The notes under the pieces were generated by a model, which saw only the letters and a program-made list of their open reading frames with translations, made no database searches and was not told the DNA's origin. Shown here piece by piece: positions 17,606-30,520 of a stretch of 64,000 nucleotides of DNA. The stretch lies in contig OU452234.1 of assembly GCA_911728455.2 (NCBI GenBank), positions 3,722,501 to 3,786,500 on the forward strand, given 5' to 3'. The first letter of the stretch is position 1, and every line of letters starts with the position of its first letter. The stretch comes from Marthasterias glacialis (Eukaryota; Echinodermata; Asteroidea; Forcipulatida; Asteriidae). The position numbers were made by a program, and so were the translations under genes.

Positions 17606-19204
17606 AAATGAAATTAGTTAATTTTTTTTGGGGGAGGGACTGCACATGGCAGTTTTTGGCCGAAATATGTCAGAGGAAAATCACTATTTGTAGGCGTGAC
17701 TAAAAGCCGTGCATTTGCTTCACCTCTTCCACAGTGGGCGGCTGCAGGTCGATAAGAATGGCACTATAAGTTCCACCACGGAGTGATTTACGATTCAAAA
17801 TTACCGGGACGTGGTAATTATTATAAAATCACAAAGGACGGTCTGCCCCCAACGCGATCATAAATTTAACAAGGTCGGAGCCACCGACGGCATCGTTCGA
17901 AACAAGTACCCAATGCGCTGTTTGGTGGCATTGAGTTCAAAATAAAACAATAAAATAAATAAAAACCTTGTGACAACTAATGATAGTGACAACCTATGTG
18001 TGCACATAAAAAAAATTGTTTTGTTAGAAGAATAGAGTGGTTCTTACTCCGTTGTCAACAAAGTAGGGTTACTTTAGACCCATGGACGTCTTTAATTTCT
18101 AGGGGAAAAAAAACCTATAAAATTCAATTCAATTCAATTCAATATTTTTATTGTCCATGTTAAAAACATGGAGATTTGACACCCACTGGCTGTCGCAGTC
18201 GGCCTACAACCAATCTGTGAACATTCATCAAATTCGCTGAGCACTTCAGTGAAAAAAAACACGAAAAAAGACTATAGTTTTGCCTGTGTTTTTCGTGCAC
18301 GTTTATAATCGGGTTTTCCTTGTATTACACAGGCATGATATTGTTCATACTTTAAATTGATTTCCCATTTTGTTTTTACATTGATTGAAAAAAGATTGTG
18401 ATTATTATTAGCCCGAAAAGTATACTAAAACCTACACAAAGTGTACATGTATAGGTCAGCCCTTGTATTCGATCAAAATGTTACTACTTTTTTTTCCAAA
18501 GACCAAATATCATGCCTGATTGCGACAAGAATTTTTACGAAATAATTAGTCACTGATTGTAGAGGATTTCAAATGCAATTTTTTTTCTTCCAAATTTGAC
18601 AATGTTTCAGACAGAAGTACCCGTTATAGAACTGTAATCACTGAGCTTTCAGATTGAAACTAATCAAATTTCCCCGAAAATGATCAGATCCTTACTTCAT
18701 TCTCTTTAAAAGTGTGTGCACACCATTGGTAAGCGTGGAAGTATGGATTTTAGGACGCATAACATGGTATAAAAATGGTCATCGTGAAAAACAATTCCTT
18801 TAAAACATTTGCCCGAAATGCTAAAGATAACTGAAAAACACTTTACAAAAGTATGTGTGTTTGGCTATTTCCTTGTTCTTTTTCAGCATTTTCAATTGCA
18901 TGCCTGCTCAATATCAGCCGCATGCTTTGCGGCAATACTCTCACAGCAGCGATGGAACCTGATACTAAGACTATGGTCTCCTTAGACTATTGGTTATTGA
19001 TTAGGCAAATGTTGATAATTGTATTTAAATGAACGCGGGTATATCTTGCAATGGGGTTCAGCTTATTATAATAGTTTTCGAATCTGGGTTAGGGGTATAC
19101 AATGAAAGAAAGAGCATGGTGCATATAATTTTGCAAAATTGTAAAAAAAACCTCATATTTTCTACTATTGGGCCCAGTCCAAAAGTGTGCGAGTCGTGGA
19201 GGGT
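17606..19204. other. Intergenic, no gene seen
   Basis: Contains an (AATTC)n microsatellite near 18120-18143 and otherwise AT-rich unique-looking sequence. A hairpin TCCATGTTAAAAACATGGA lies at 18154-18172. I see no exon or RNA gene. Confidence 0.5.
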
Positions 19205-19229
19205 GGGGGGGGGGGGGGGGGGGGGGGGG
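19205..19229 (+). repeat. G25 homopolymer
   Basis: 25 consecutive G; capable of G-quadruplex formation and a likely sequencing/assembly weak spot. Confidence 0.95.
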
Positions 19230-19369
19230 TTCGGGAGGTTAAAATTTTGTATATGAAAATAGTAACACATTCCGATCAATGGATTATTATTGTTATTAAT
19301 ATCATTATACAAAACCTAAAAATAGTTACCCCCATAGTTCCCAAACATACATTGGAAAAAGAAAACAAT

Positions 19370-19401
<32 letters not shown>

Positions 19402-19402
19402 C
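19370..19402 (+). repeat. (AAC)n microsatellite
   Basis: Pure AAC units about 500-600 bp upstream of the proposed TRPN leader exon. Confidence 0.95.
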
Positions 19403-19974
19403 CAAAACACACGTTCATGAATCACTTTCTGACACTAGCTAATTACCGGTTGTCACTTCACAAAGCCTCTTCAACTTTTCAGAGTGGATGATGGAGTAAT
19501 TTGTTTAGTATCCAATGATGATGGGAGCAAAAGAGAGAGAGAGAGAAAAAAAAAACCCAAGCCCAGGGAGAGAGAGATTAATGCCAGTTGTACCACATTA
19601 CACTTGACTGCTCTGGAACAAACCCACAGACCAGCACCACCGCACATTGTATTCATTCCAGTGTAGACCACACGCGGACTCGCCTCTGTGACTGATTACG
19701 AACACTTGTGTGCGCAATACTAATCTACGTACAATGCGCAACGCCAGTCGACCAGACAAACACGTCTGGGCCTTGGTCGGGATCATATTTCCCCGACATA
19801 AATTCCATGTTTTTCTGTCGTCCACAACAAGAAGTGATTACAACTACGACACCCATGCGATGGCTTGAGTTTATGGAGCTCTTCTGTTTACTTTTGTGAG
19901 TTTCTGTGAAGAATTACCACCATAATGGAGTGATATTTCGTTGTGTTCTACACCCCGTTCACAGAAAAAGTTGA

Positions 19975-20160
19975 GTAAGTCACCTGTGGTCTAATGTTTA
20001 CATGCCACCAAGTTATACGAGTCGTGGCAACTTGCGGTGTCATTTCTCGCTGTGCGGTGTTCATGTTTTGAGAAAAACTGAACGAGTTTCTTTGGAATTA
20101 TTTCGTACCGTTATGTAATTTTTCTACCAACTAAGTCACCGGATGTTCTGTTTCTTTATA
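19975..20160 (+). other. Candidate 5' UTR intron of the TRPN gene
   Basis: A GTAAGT donor at 19975-19980 and TTCTGTTTCTTTATAG acceptor ending 20160 bound 186 bp upstream of the ATG exon. The leader exon would end at 19974; its 5' end and promoter are not identifiable. Confidence 0.45.
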
Positions 20161-20209
20161 GGAACTGAGACAGTCCCGTTTGGGTATTCCGCACTCTACC
20201 GTGGTCACC

Positions 20210-20437
20210 ATGTCAGATTCGGTGTCCGTGGCTGGGTCGTCCGTGGCGAGCAGCGTGTCGTCCGGGTCCGCAGTGGGGCCACCACCGGGCAGCGCCAGCG
20301 GTGGCGGTGGGCCCCAGCAGGGCTTGGGGACCAATGGACGGCTGCTGATGTTGTGCCTGCGTGGAGAGTGGGGAAGTATTGAATCTATACTAAGGAATGC
20401 GGAGAAGGGGGATCCAGAAATAAACAGAGCTGACGAG
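20210..20437 (+). CDS. TRPN1: TRPN (NompC-type) channel, coding exon 1
   Basis: ATG 20210 sits in a good context (CACCATGT) and opens 76 codons ending at donor GTGAGT (phase 0). A Ser/Gly/Pro-rich disordered start (residues 1-44) leads into NGRLLMLCLRGEWGSIESIL and KGDPEINRADE, the pre-ankyrin segment of TRPN proteins. TRPN channels are large mechanosensory cation channels whose N-terminal ~29 ankyrin repeats tether the pore to microtubules. They occur in insects, nematodes, fish, frogs and echinoderms but not mammals. Identification rests on this exon plus exons 2-4, which follow NompC order motif by motif. The pore region lies beyond the window. Confidence 0.82.
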
Positions 20438-22718
20438 GTGAGTTTATTTTATTCAGAAATATAATTATAATGGAATGTCATTGAAATAATAGTGGCCTAC
20501 CTCCAATACTGATTAAAATGGGATGAGTGCCCCTTCCCCCAAGTTTCAGAATGCAAAAAAGTATGAGTATTTATCTGAAATTGTGCATAACAAATCAAAG
20601 CATTCTGAAGCAAAATTGTTGGTTACTTTTATACTTTTACAGTGTTAGCTTTCATTGCATCCGTTGTTACTGACTATTCATTGAGAATGGATTTCTTCAT
20701 GTTCCTGAACTACCCTTGCTACAGCACAGGTCATAACATTTCAGAATAATTATTAGGAACACAGCACAAGCAGGTTGCCTCTTGGGCGTGTAGAACTGAT
20801 TGCATACAAGTTTTACATGGTACTAGATGTGGTAGCCGTGGCCCTCAATCCTCCTGAGAGGACATATATAGGGAGAATTGAGAGACGAAGGTTACATTTA
20901 TTGCAACTAACAATTTTAAACACACTCCATTACTTCATTCATAAGCATAAAACACTGCCACCGTCTCATGGGTGACTCAAGACTGAAGAAGCAACAGGAC
21001 TTGTTTTCTGGCTTCTGGTTTTTAAATATTAAAGAATGCTGAATAGTACTGATTTGTGGCTGAGTTTAAATGCAAGTCAAGTTACGTAAGAATGTGGAAA
21101 TGCACACACTGCATTACTTGTATTTAGTGTTTTCTGCAGTGTCGAGTTTGTTATCAAAAGCACTTTAATTGCTATCAGTGTTATAGTTCATACATTGACT
21201 GATTTGTGTATTTACAAGTCCTGTAATTTAACCAAACGGACAAGTTCCAAGCAAAGTATGCATGAAAGATCCCAGGGCTACCATCAGGTGGAGATGAAGG
21301 ATTAAACAAAGCACAGCTTTACCAGATACGATGTTGAAGGGGGGCCCCATGCGAAACAAAAAAAGCCAAGTGGTATTTTTCTTTGCTACAAAACCCTAGG
21401 TGGGATTGCAACTTCACAAGTACCGTGTTTGTGCGCCGCTCTGCCGCATTGTGCACTCTCACTTCAGTTGGTTTTAATGCCACTTTTATCTTTGCCATAG
21501 CAACCAAACAATGAAGAAATGCTGACTCTGTGACTGAGCATCCACAGTCAGAGGCCAAAAAAGCCCCAATGAGCAGCCAGTCAAAACTGTCACGGATTAC
21601 TGATTTTCTGCAGGTGTCGTTGTTCAGGCTTTTATTAGTTTTAAAGGGAAGGATGGGGGGTGTGAACACCTCTTCAGAATCATTATCAAAAAATTCAGTC
21701 CCCGAGGGGTTTCTTGTTTGTTCATTTGTTGCCGTTTTTTGCTGTGGAGAATTTGCAGGGGACATATTTGATAGGTTGAAGTGTTATCGTCTGAGCTTCT
21801 CAGTGCAAGGACCAGTCACAGTGACGAGTTTGCTTTACCATCAATAATTTCATGAATAATTCATTTGTGTACTACAAATGCCGACGAATATGCAACTATG
21901 ACCTTAAAGGAAATTGAATCATAATTTCTATATCATTTATGGTCTACATGTACCTTGAAAGGCTTTTAAAGGAAGTACTTCATTTTAATAGCTGAATTGC
22001 TCTTCAGCCCCCCCCCCCCTTTTCACATGGGAAGAGTTTCCCGGGAAAGATCTGGGAAAGTTTGGTTGAGCTTTTCACACTTGAACTGTTTACCTTGGCA
22101 TACTACCTGGGAACTACAGAAACTCCTGCTGGGGGAGTAGGGTTAAGTGACAAAATCCAGGGTTAGCATTTACTTAAACTGAGCGTTCATTTTCGCCAGA
22201 AAAAATTGCATCAAGTGCGGACGGTGGGTGGGGTTGAAATTCCCCAGAAATTTCGTGGGGTTTTGATTTCCTGGTAAACTGGTTACTGTGAGCAGGTTTC
22301 CTGGCACCTGCTCGGGCACACTAGTCAAAAGAAAACCAAGAAAACAAATTCAGCGGCTCGTTTCAGAGTAACCACCTCTAAATATTAAGACAAGATTGCT
22401 CAGTGTACCCATGTGTCACTCAAAATGCCCATTGGACAGCAAGTTACTTTTAAATAGCTTTAGGTCAGTATAAAAACCTCACTTGTAAGCGAACAACTCT
22501 AGTGTTTTTGCTCCCAATTTACAGTACGCATTTAACATAAGATAGCTAATTTATTGGTTAGGTTTTCAAAGCCAAGAGTCCTCCAGAAAGCTCAGTAAGC
22601 AACAACAGTAAATAAAGAAATGTTGTTTGTCTTGTAGAAGTATGTCTGGTCCAATAAAATTTCTAAGCAACAAGCGCTGTGGCCTTGTAAAGATTGTTTT
22701 AAAAATTGAGTCCTGAAC

Positions 22719-22878
22719 CAGGCTTAGAATTTCATCTTTAAGAGGGAAAATCCATTTGCAAAGGGCACTTTCATTGGAAAATCATTGCCTTTGGGGGAAC
22801 TTTTCAAGGAGCACTGAGGCCAAAAACCAGGGCAACATAGGCCATGGCCTCCAAGGCCTCCGTGAAATTCCAGTCCTG
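22719..22878 (+). mobile_element. CAGGCCTG-end MITE-like repeat, subfamily 2
   Basis: Begins CAGGCTTAGAATTTCATCTT and ends AAATTCCAGTCCTG, with AAGGGCACTTTCATTGGAAAATC in the middle. It pairs best with the 50.3 kb copy and is a diverged branch of the 33.9 kb-type family. Confidence 0.65.
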
Positions 22879-23450
22879 CTGAACACCGTCTGACCATGCA
22901 ACTCCTCAAATCCTATCCATAACTTCAGTGAAAACTTAAAATTAAGATATATTTTGTTTTGTTTGTGGGTACATATGTAGAGTGTTACAAGGGACTGTAA
23001 AATACTAAAATTGATTCCGCTCTTCTGATCTCAAAACCTTTATTACCAGAAGTGGTTCTCTTCAAACTCCTTTGAGCCATACTTTACTTTTCAGGTCATG
23101 ACCTTTGACCATATAATTTGACCCCGGTGTAGCTTACTTTGACCTCGAGGGGATGATCCAGTCCAAAACAACTTGACAGCATCGATTTCTTATCATATGC
23201 AGTACAACTTCTGTTTATCCAGGTTAAGATATTTGGAAAGAGACCTTTGGCTTGTCTTTTGTTGCTTATGTAAGTCAGTGGCAGACATTTTTAGAATGAG
23301 CATTTTGTAATTTCGTTTTGCATTTATTTATTTGATTATTTTCATCCTGTTTTACCAGGGAGACTCCATGAGTTGCCCCAAAAATGGTCTCCATGGGGAT
23401 CCTGGATGCTGGTACTAAGAAAAAGACACAATACCTTAAGTGGTTACTAC

Positions 23451-23705
23451 CAAAGATTGTAGAGCGGCGTAGGCGCAAGATGGGGAACTCTGGCTGAAAT
23501 GTGAAATCTCACTGGATGCCATTTCGGCAAGTGACTCTATTGATACAACACTGATACGCGCGAACCAGTGTAGACAATGACAATTGCTATCAATGGGAAA
23601 CACAGGCATTCACTTGCCGAAATGGCGCCCATGCGTATTTCACTTTCCAACAGTAGATAAAGGCCCAGTTCCCCATCTTGTGCCTACGGTGCTCTATAAT
23701 CTTTG
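23451..23705. mobile_element. Non-autonomous hAT-like MITE with 8-bp target duplication
   Basis: Inverted ends of about 40 bp: CAAAGATTGTAGAGCGGCGT.. against CAAAGATTATAGAGCACCGT.. on the other strand, continuing into AAGATGGGGAACT. GTTACTAC abuts both ends (23443-23450 and 23706-23713), the 8-bp duplication typical of hAT insertion. A second inner inverted pair (CCATTTCGGCAAGTGA / TCACTTGCCGAAATGG) makes the element a foldback. No transposase. Confidence 0.88.
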
Positions 23706-23991
23706 GTTACTACAGTACAACTCACCCCTCCCCTACATGTCTAAAAACAATTGAAAGATGTGAAGAAAACAAAAAAGTGAATTACAAACAAAAAGAGGTT
23801 CGGAAGGCATGAAGAAAAACAATAAAAACACAAATCATTTCATGAAAAAGTTCCTTCAAAAAAATGAATAAATTAAAAAAAAAAATTACCTGTCAAAGGG
23901 ACCTACACGTATTTGGTTTACAAAGGCAAAAGTTAACCTGTCGGCTAACATTGATAATTTGTGGTTTTGTGTAACTATTCTTCCACTCTAG

Positions 23992-24093
23992 GAGACTGGA
24001 TACACATCCTTCATGCTAGCTGTAAAGGATAATAAAATTGTAATCGCAGAAAGGCTTTATGAACTCGGAGCACACATCAACACAAAAGCAAAG
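23992..24093 (+). CDS. TRPN1: TRPN channel, coding exon 2 (ankyrin repeat)
   Basis: Acceptor CTCTAG, donor GTAAGA, 34 codons in phase 0. ETGYTSFMLAVKDNK..LYELGAHINTKAK is a complete ankyrin unit with the T-x-x-M-L-A-V and L-x-x-L-G-A-x-I-N positions, and parallels NompC's first repeat (TGMTPLM..KDNK..ELGADV). Confidence 0.87.
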
Positions 24094-26046
24094 GTAAGAC
24101 ATCAAATTTCCTTTTAATTTGAGAAAGGTGGTCTTAGAGTATGTAATCCTAGAATTTCCCTCTCTCCGTTTTTTCAGGTTTTTTTTTTTTTTAAGGAACA
24201 AAAATTGTAGGAGTTGAGATTCTATCAAATTAAATCTGAAAATGTATTTCTGAGGAAGTTTTTACACATACATTGCATTCTTAAAAAAAAACACTGATCA
24301 AGTAGCCAGTACTAAGAATGTTAAGTGTTTATATGTCACCCAGTACAAACACAGTCTGTGCAGTATGCTACACATTCTTCCCCATTGTGTTTAATTAATA
24401 CCCACGGAGAGAGTCCAAATTGCCTCATTCGAAATCCACTTGTCAAGAAAGGTGGCCCGCCATCTGCCCAAGGTAAAGTCTGAGCGATCGTCGCTAGGGC
24501 GGGCTTGGTAACGCGTTGTGTAATAAAGCTTGAAGCTCCGCAGATCACTCGCCGAATGGCGTGCAATTGATTTTTGTTTTTAAAGTGGTATTTAATTACA
24601 CCTCATCCTATGCAAGCTGTTGACACATGACGTTATCATGGGGCAGCGCGGATCAATAACGAACCAATATTATATCTGTGCCCGTGATCTGTGTTCATGG
24701 GGAATTTTTTAATTTACTTTTAATTAAAAATGTACGGATGGTAGTTCTCCTGTCGAGGGGGGAAGATGTAACAGTAGAAAATCTTAACAATGGTTTCCGA
24801 CATAAGCATAGTCCGTCACGGCTTGAAATAGTCACAGGAACACTGGCCTGTATTTTGTAGCAGTGAGCCCGTAAACCCCACAACCAAACAAGTCCTGCAG
24901 TCTGTGGTGTTTTCTCAAATCTTTTCAAATCCAAAGTTTCCTTCTTGAGGTTCAGCAAATGTTTTAGGTCTTGCAGAAAAGATATTTCTGGTCCTGTGAT
25001 AATTCAGCGAGCTACAAGTTGAGGTTATATTAAAACTTGGACCCTGATTTTACATGGCTTATATTGTGAATTCATTTAAGATATTTGTCTCTGTAAAGGT
25101 AGAATACAGGACTGTTTTATATTCCTCCAAATTGGTTTTATTAGGCCAAGTCCAAACAATTTGGTGCGGAGCGACGTAGGAGAATGGGATGTTGGAGGAT
25201 TAAGGCCACATGCTAGCCAGTATAATCCAAGTGGTTGTAATACTACATTCACCACCTCATACACCCTAATTTTTTATTTCAAAATATTGTTTCAGCGTAT
25301 TTCCCCAACCTGTTTTTTGGGTTTTTTTTTTTAACATGTAAAGCAACTTTTGATTTTTAATTATTGCCTTTGACCCAACCACCAAATTTACGTAGATTTT
25401 TCAATTCCGAATGGTCTTTAAAGTCGTTATTTGTGGAACATCTGTGACACAGTTTTCTTTGTTAGAAATACTGCACCTGAGATGTAAATGTATTATGAAA
25501 TAGCCTCAGAACAAAAGTCATCTCATTATTTATGATTAGTACACCATGTACACGTTATATATCTATAATCCCATAATCGCGCAGGTGTTTTTCAGCAGAC
25601 CCATAAATATAAATAATTTATACAAACGCATGCTTGTATAGCTCCGTTTGTAGTCAAGCCCTCTGCAGAGCCTTCAAATTATTCAAGTAAATTGTTCCAT
25701 GCCGTGGCATGTTTATTGACTTTGTTTTTAGGTTTAGGTTTGTGGCAGTAAAGGCATTTTGCTGTCAGTCCAGTGTTGCAAACGCTACCTCCCACTATGC
25801 CCATGGTGAACACCCGATGATGATAAAGGGGTTCGATTTACAGACTTGAAGTCACCAGCCTGATGGCGTACAAACACCCATCTCTCTCTCTCTCTCTCTC
25901 TAGTCGACAGAAGTCGGAATCATTGAGATTTGCCCATTCCTGTCTATGCCTCATCAAGTTAGGAAGATCGGATCGAAGCACCCCGATGTCCCCTAGCATC
26001 TACATCTGTATAGTCTTCCCCTATTTCTCCTTCCATGTTTTGGTGA

Positions 26047-26213
26047 ACAGGGACCAATTTCATAGAGATGCTTAAGCACTGAATATCCCTTAACAATTTT
26101 CTGCTAAGCAAAAATGAGCAGAATACCAGTCACATATGGCACATGTGACATGGTATTTGGGCTGGTAATCATACTCTAGTCGGCAGAGGCAGCTCTTTGA
26201 AATTGGGCCCTAA
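26047..26213. mobile_element. MITE family D, copy 3
   Basis: ACAGGGACCAATTTCATAG at the left and AATTGGGCCCTAA at the right are inverted. GGTGA flanks both sides (26042-26046, 26214-26218). The interior matches 7083-7279 closely. Confidence 0.78.
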
Positions 26214-26599
26214 GGTGATAAGTTGGGAGACTAGTTCTTTGGTGTTCCAGTATGAGTGCCCTGCTAGTTTAGGATGATGTTGTTGTACCTTACAGCCTGA
26301 GAGTTTTTGGTCCCTTGCCATACAGTTTTTCTGGAATATTCTACAGCACCCCCACCACCACCCCCCCCCCAAAAAAAAAAAAACCCACACACACACTTCC
26401 AAACATATCAAAGCACATTCTATCATTTAAAAAATAACCCTTGCTTCATCAAAATATACTTGTATGTAAGTCTACATGTATGTAGAATTCCAACTATTTT
26501 GGTGCTGCGTTCTTCATGTCTAACTTTGTGACATTGGCACAAGCCCCCATGCATGCAACCCAGCACCCCGCGACCCCCTGCCCAAAATGTGTTCTCGCT

Positions 26600-26727
26600 G
26601 GCCTTCAATCAGACTGGGACTGAAAACCCAAGCCACATGCAAGGCTCCGGTCAGAGGTGGGATTTGAACCAGGGTCCACAGAGGTGAAAGGCAAAGAAAG
26701 AAACCACTAAGCCAACCTGATACCCTA
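26600..26727 (-). mobile_element. tRNA-derived SINE head fragment
   Basis: On the minus strand, TGGCTTAGTGGTTT (A-box-like) is followed by GGTTCAAATCCC (B box). No tRNA cloverleaf can be closed, so this is a SINE relic. Confidence 0.5.
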
Positions 26728-26967
26728 AACCATGGAATTAGAAAAAATATCACCTAAAAATCACACAGGCTAGTCAAAATTTGAAGGTGCTAGTCAGTGT
26801 ACAGCTCAAGCCCTTAGGGGCTAGTCTAGTGGGGGGGGGGTGGCAAAAAGTGTAGAGGCATGCACTGATAGACTTAAATGAAGACAAAGTTTAAGTCATA
26901 ACTTATGTGTCTGTGGGATTCCTGCAAAGTTCTGTGGCCAAATCTTAATGATTTGTTTTTGTACACC

Positions 26968-27361
26968 TTAAAGGCAAAGTATACCTTTGGTTTTTGGAAC
27001 CGTACATTTGCCTTAATACTATATAATTGTAGATATATGCCATAAAACTAACCTGTGTAAATTTCAGTTCTAAAGGTGGCAGCATTTTTGAGATATCACC
27101 AAAAATCTGGAGCGGCTGTGTTCACGCAGAAGAAGTATCCGTCATTGGAATACACATTCTGAGAAGCGTTACGGCCATAACGCTTCTCAGATTCAAATTT
27201 TTGGGGATAAAAAGTGATGTATTTTTCCATAACTGCAGTACTTCGCAGTTAAACGTTCCTCAAAATGCATTATACTATCCAAAGCTGCTGTACTTCTCCA
27301 AGTGAGTTATTATTGCCATAAATTTTCAGAGTCATTACCAAATGTATACAGACCCTTTAAA
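26968..27361. mobile_element. TTAAAGG-end MITE-like element (family E) with a perfect hairpin
   Basis: Left end TTAAAGGCAAAGTATAC, right end inverted (TTAAAGGGTCTGTATAC on the other strand). Positions 27158-27171 and 27178-27191 are a perfect 14-bp inverted repeat with a 6-base loop. Parts recur at 32.3, 33.2, 54.0 and 57.5 kb. Confidence 0.68.
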
Positions 27362-28671
27362 TCATGTTTTGAAATTTATTTGTACTACACACTTTGTAGA
27401 GCATACAAAGTCTGATTGTCAATGTAGAACAACTGCAGAGGTGTATTTGCCGCACTTTCTAGCTGTCGTAACTTCAGGGGAAAATGTTCCTTGTTTTCTG
27501 TCTGAAAAACTGTCAAAGATGAGAAAACAGAAATTGAAGATCCCGATTTTAACTTTGGTTGTAACAATCAAAACTAAGGACAATGTGTTAACATGCTGAA
27601 AGGTGTTAACGATTTTTCACAGTTTTCTCCTGACTCGGACGAAGGATTGAGCCCAATTTTTCACAATTTTCAAAAAATGTATATATTGAAGAACACAAAG
27701 TAAGAACACTGCACTATCAGCTTAAACAATTCTGTATTTTACCTTTCAATATGAATAAACTGTGTCTAATAAAATCCAACACAATTAAAAAATGAAATCC
27801 AATGCTACGTGTAGGCCAAAGAAAAATGTAAAAGTATGCATTATGGTTCGTTAATTACATTGACTTCCCATTACAATGACAGAGCATTACCGGACAATTA
27901 GCGACCATTAGTAACTTAATGTGCTGACGTACTCACGCGTAACATAATTAGTGAATAAAAGATAGCGCACGATCGTAAGGTCACTAACCCTTTGTTTTGT
28001 TTTTTTCCCCCTTTGAAAATTTCCCGGACAATGAGACTAACAAGTAAATTGTTTATTAAAATGCCAACATGCTAAATTGAAAATTACACAATTGAAAATC
28101 ACAATTAAAAAGCACAACACAATGAGGGAACCAATTTCACAGCAGTAGTGCAGATTATTTTTATGAGCGCTAAGAATTTTAGTCGGACATTTCTTACTCA
28201 GCTGTTTTACAGGTGTCTACTTCATTATGGTAAGCAATGAACTCTAGTTCCTTTCAAAATATGTAGCGTAACAAAATGTGTCCTTCATTTTATGAATTAC
28301 GAGTAGAGCGATACAAACTGCTCTCTTTAAATTATTGAGGAGAGCTCTTTCCTCAGAACCAAACTTCACTTATTAGTCTAAAAGGTGAATTAAAACACAG
28401 TGTTATAATATCTGACTGTTCATGATGTGTTATTTGAGTGTGTATCTGCGCCTTTACAATAGAAAATATACAAGTAGCTTTTAGTGAGGTGTAGTGGTTT
28501 TGAATTTTACTTATAATGGCACAATTTTATGACCAGAAACCAAGTTAGCAAGTATAGGGTTTAAAATTAAACTAATTTAAAAATATACCACAGTAGGAAC
28601 AACTTTAAACATGTTGGCAGATTACTTCTATATTGTGTAGACTAGAAGAAAGGCTAAAAACAGAAATCTTG

Positions 28672-28832
28672 CAAGTCCGGATGCTTTGAGCTTGTAAGAG
28701 CAAGGCAGTTTTTTTTTTAAGGAAAGGTATCTCTTTGAGGGAAATGCACTTGAACATTTCAAGGGGCACCAAGGCAATGACCAGGGGCATGGGGGCGATT
28801 GCCTACGTTGCCTCCCTGGAGTATCTGGCCTG
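28672..28832 (+). mobile_element. CAGGCCTG-end MITE-like repeat, copy
   Basis: GCAAGTCCGGAT..AAGGGGCACCAAGGCAATGACCAGG..GAGTATCTGGCCTG. It is diverged at the left end. Confidence 0.7.
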
Positions 28833-28998
28833 AAAAAGGAGGTGGGGGGGAATAGTTACCCCCACTCCCCTCCTCATGACAGCTCAAGCTACGAGCCAGA
28901 CAAATGCAATTTATTGAAGGATATTTCTCATCAGAATTGAAAAGCAAAGTTGAAGAAGTAGAGCTTCATGGGTTTATGACTTTTTGTCTACACAGACC

Positions 28999-29176
28999 CA
29001 GGCCTGATTGCTTCATTCTTGAAAAGGCAAGGGCACCATGGCATTTGTCTTCTTGATAGAGGGCACCTCATTGAGGAAATTGTAAATTTCTATTGGAACA
29101 TTTCAAGGGCACCAAGGCAACGACCAGGGGCACCGGAGGCAATTGCCTCTGCTGCCTCTGTTATATATCAGACCTG
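28999..29176 (+). mobile_element. CAGGCCTG-end MITE-like repeat, well-preserved copy
   Basis: CAGGCCTGATTGCTTCATTC to TATATCAGACCTG. Outer flanks CAGACC and CAAACC match 5 of 6, a possible 6-bp target duplication. Confidence 0.8.
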
Positions 29177-30520
29177 CAAACCTGCAGGTTACAGGACACA
29201 CATTGGTACTACTCAGATCTGCACTTTGTGTTGCTATAGTATCCCACATGTACTTACACCCATACGAGGCTTATCAACTTTGTTCTGGGGGTGACACAAA
29301 ACGGACGGACAAAAGGTGATTTCCCAGTAAGTCAACAAGCAATTGATCACAGTCAAGTAGACTCATTATGGTTCCATAGAGAGTCTTAAGCTCCCTACAT
29401 TGTAGTAGATCTCAGCTGTTGTCAGGGGGGAAAACAATCGGGGGAGAAATTACAACCGCTCATATGAGAAAATCTAGAGATTGCTCATCAAGCTGGATAG
29501 TGAAAGTCTATGGCCTCTGACGGGTGTGAAAAATGAGCGAATTTGTAACATGAATCAAAGTTTATTCGACAATGTTATGTAGGGCCTACGTGCATTTCAG
29601 CGCTGACGTGTAATAAATGTACACAATCGGTTGATACCCCATGGATTGATTGATGAAGTACGTAGTATGTTCACGTCGTTTATTTTATGTACACATCAAA
29701 CAGTGGGGTTTGTATCTTTGTTAGTGCCACAGTTTTTTTCAGGCAAAATGTGCAGTTGTGTGTTCTGTGTACAGTGTGGGGACTAGACTGTGATTTATCA
29801 GGTTTTTTTTCCTGTTATTCAGGATGTGTTATAGCACATACACTGTACGTCTCCTTTCCCCAACAAACTTCTAAAATGACCTAAATATCCAATATGCACA
29901 GTAGGCACTGTGACTAGGGCCTACACTCTAAACAAAAGAAGAAAGTGTTAAATCAACATCTCAAGGGTTTGGTCAGTGAAAACACTTTAATAAAGTTAGA
30001 TTCGAGTAATACAAGTGTCAAACTAGCATTTCAGAAACTGAGACTTAACTTTTAATATTGTAAATTCAACTCTTCAATTGAGTTACATTTAACTGTTCAA
30101 AGTGTTGTTACTGACCGAACTGATTTAACACTTTGGTGGTTAGAGTGTACAAAAAAGTTAGGGTCCTACAAAAATATCCGAAGCCTAGTTTAATTTTATT
30201 ATGTGGTGATTTAGAGAATCTGCAGATACTGAAAAATGGAACACACTGGAGATTCAGAGGTTTATTTTTGTGATGAAACGCCCTCAGGGATTTTTGTTGT
30301 TGTGGACCTAGAGAATTTGAGGACTTTATTGAATAAACATTTGTGCATGCACAATGGTTCAGTGGTGAAGGCGTCTGCTCGAAAATGTGGGAGGGGGGGG
30401 GGGAAGGTTGTGGATACAAACCCCACCAGAGCAATCTGAGTATCAGCATTTCATTTTAAGAACAGAGGAGAGCTATAAACTGCTCTCCTTTAATTTTTGA
30501 GAGCTTTTTGCACCCCTCAG

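Larger units (their letters stand above)
20438..23991 (+). other. TRPN intron 1
   Basis: 3.55 kb, GTGAGT to CTCTAG. Holds two MITE-like elements (22719-22878 and 23451-23705) and a C-run near 22010. 21300-21850 has open frames on both strands but no splice context or recognisable protein. Confidence 0.75.

Noticed and set aside
17006-17703. Long frames of repeated Leu-Phe-Val-Cys or Lys-Gln-Thr-Asn on both strands
   Set aside because: They are the GTTT microsatellite read in frames without stops, not proteins.
19058-19420. Poly-Gly/poly-Pro/poly-Asn frames
   Set aside because: Produced by the G25 run and the AAC microsatellite.
21319-21847. Overlapping 148- and 105-codon frames on opposite strands in TRPN intron 1
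   Set aside because: No recognisable motif, no consistent splice sites, and open on both strands, which is typical of chance stop-poor sequence.
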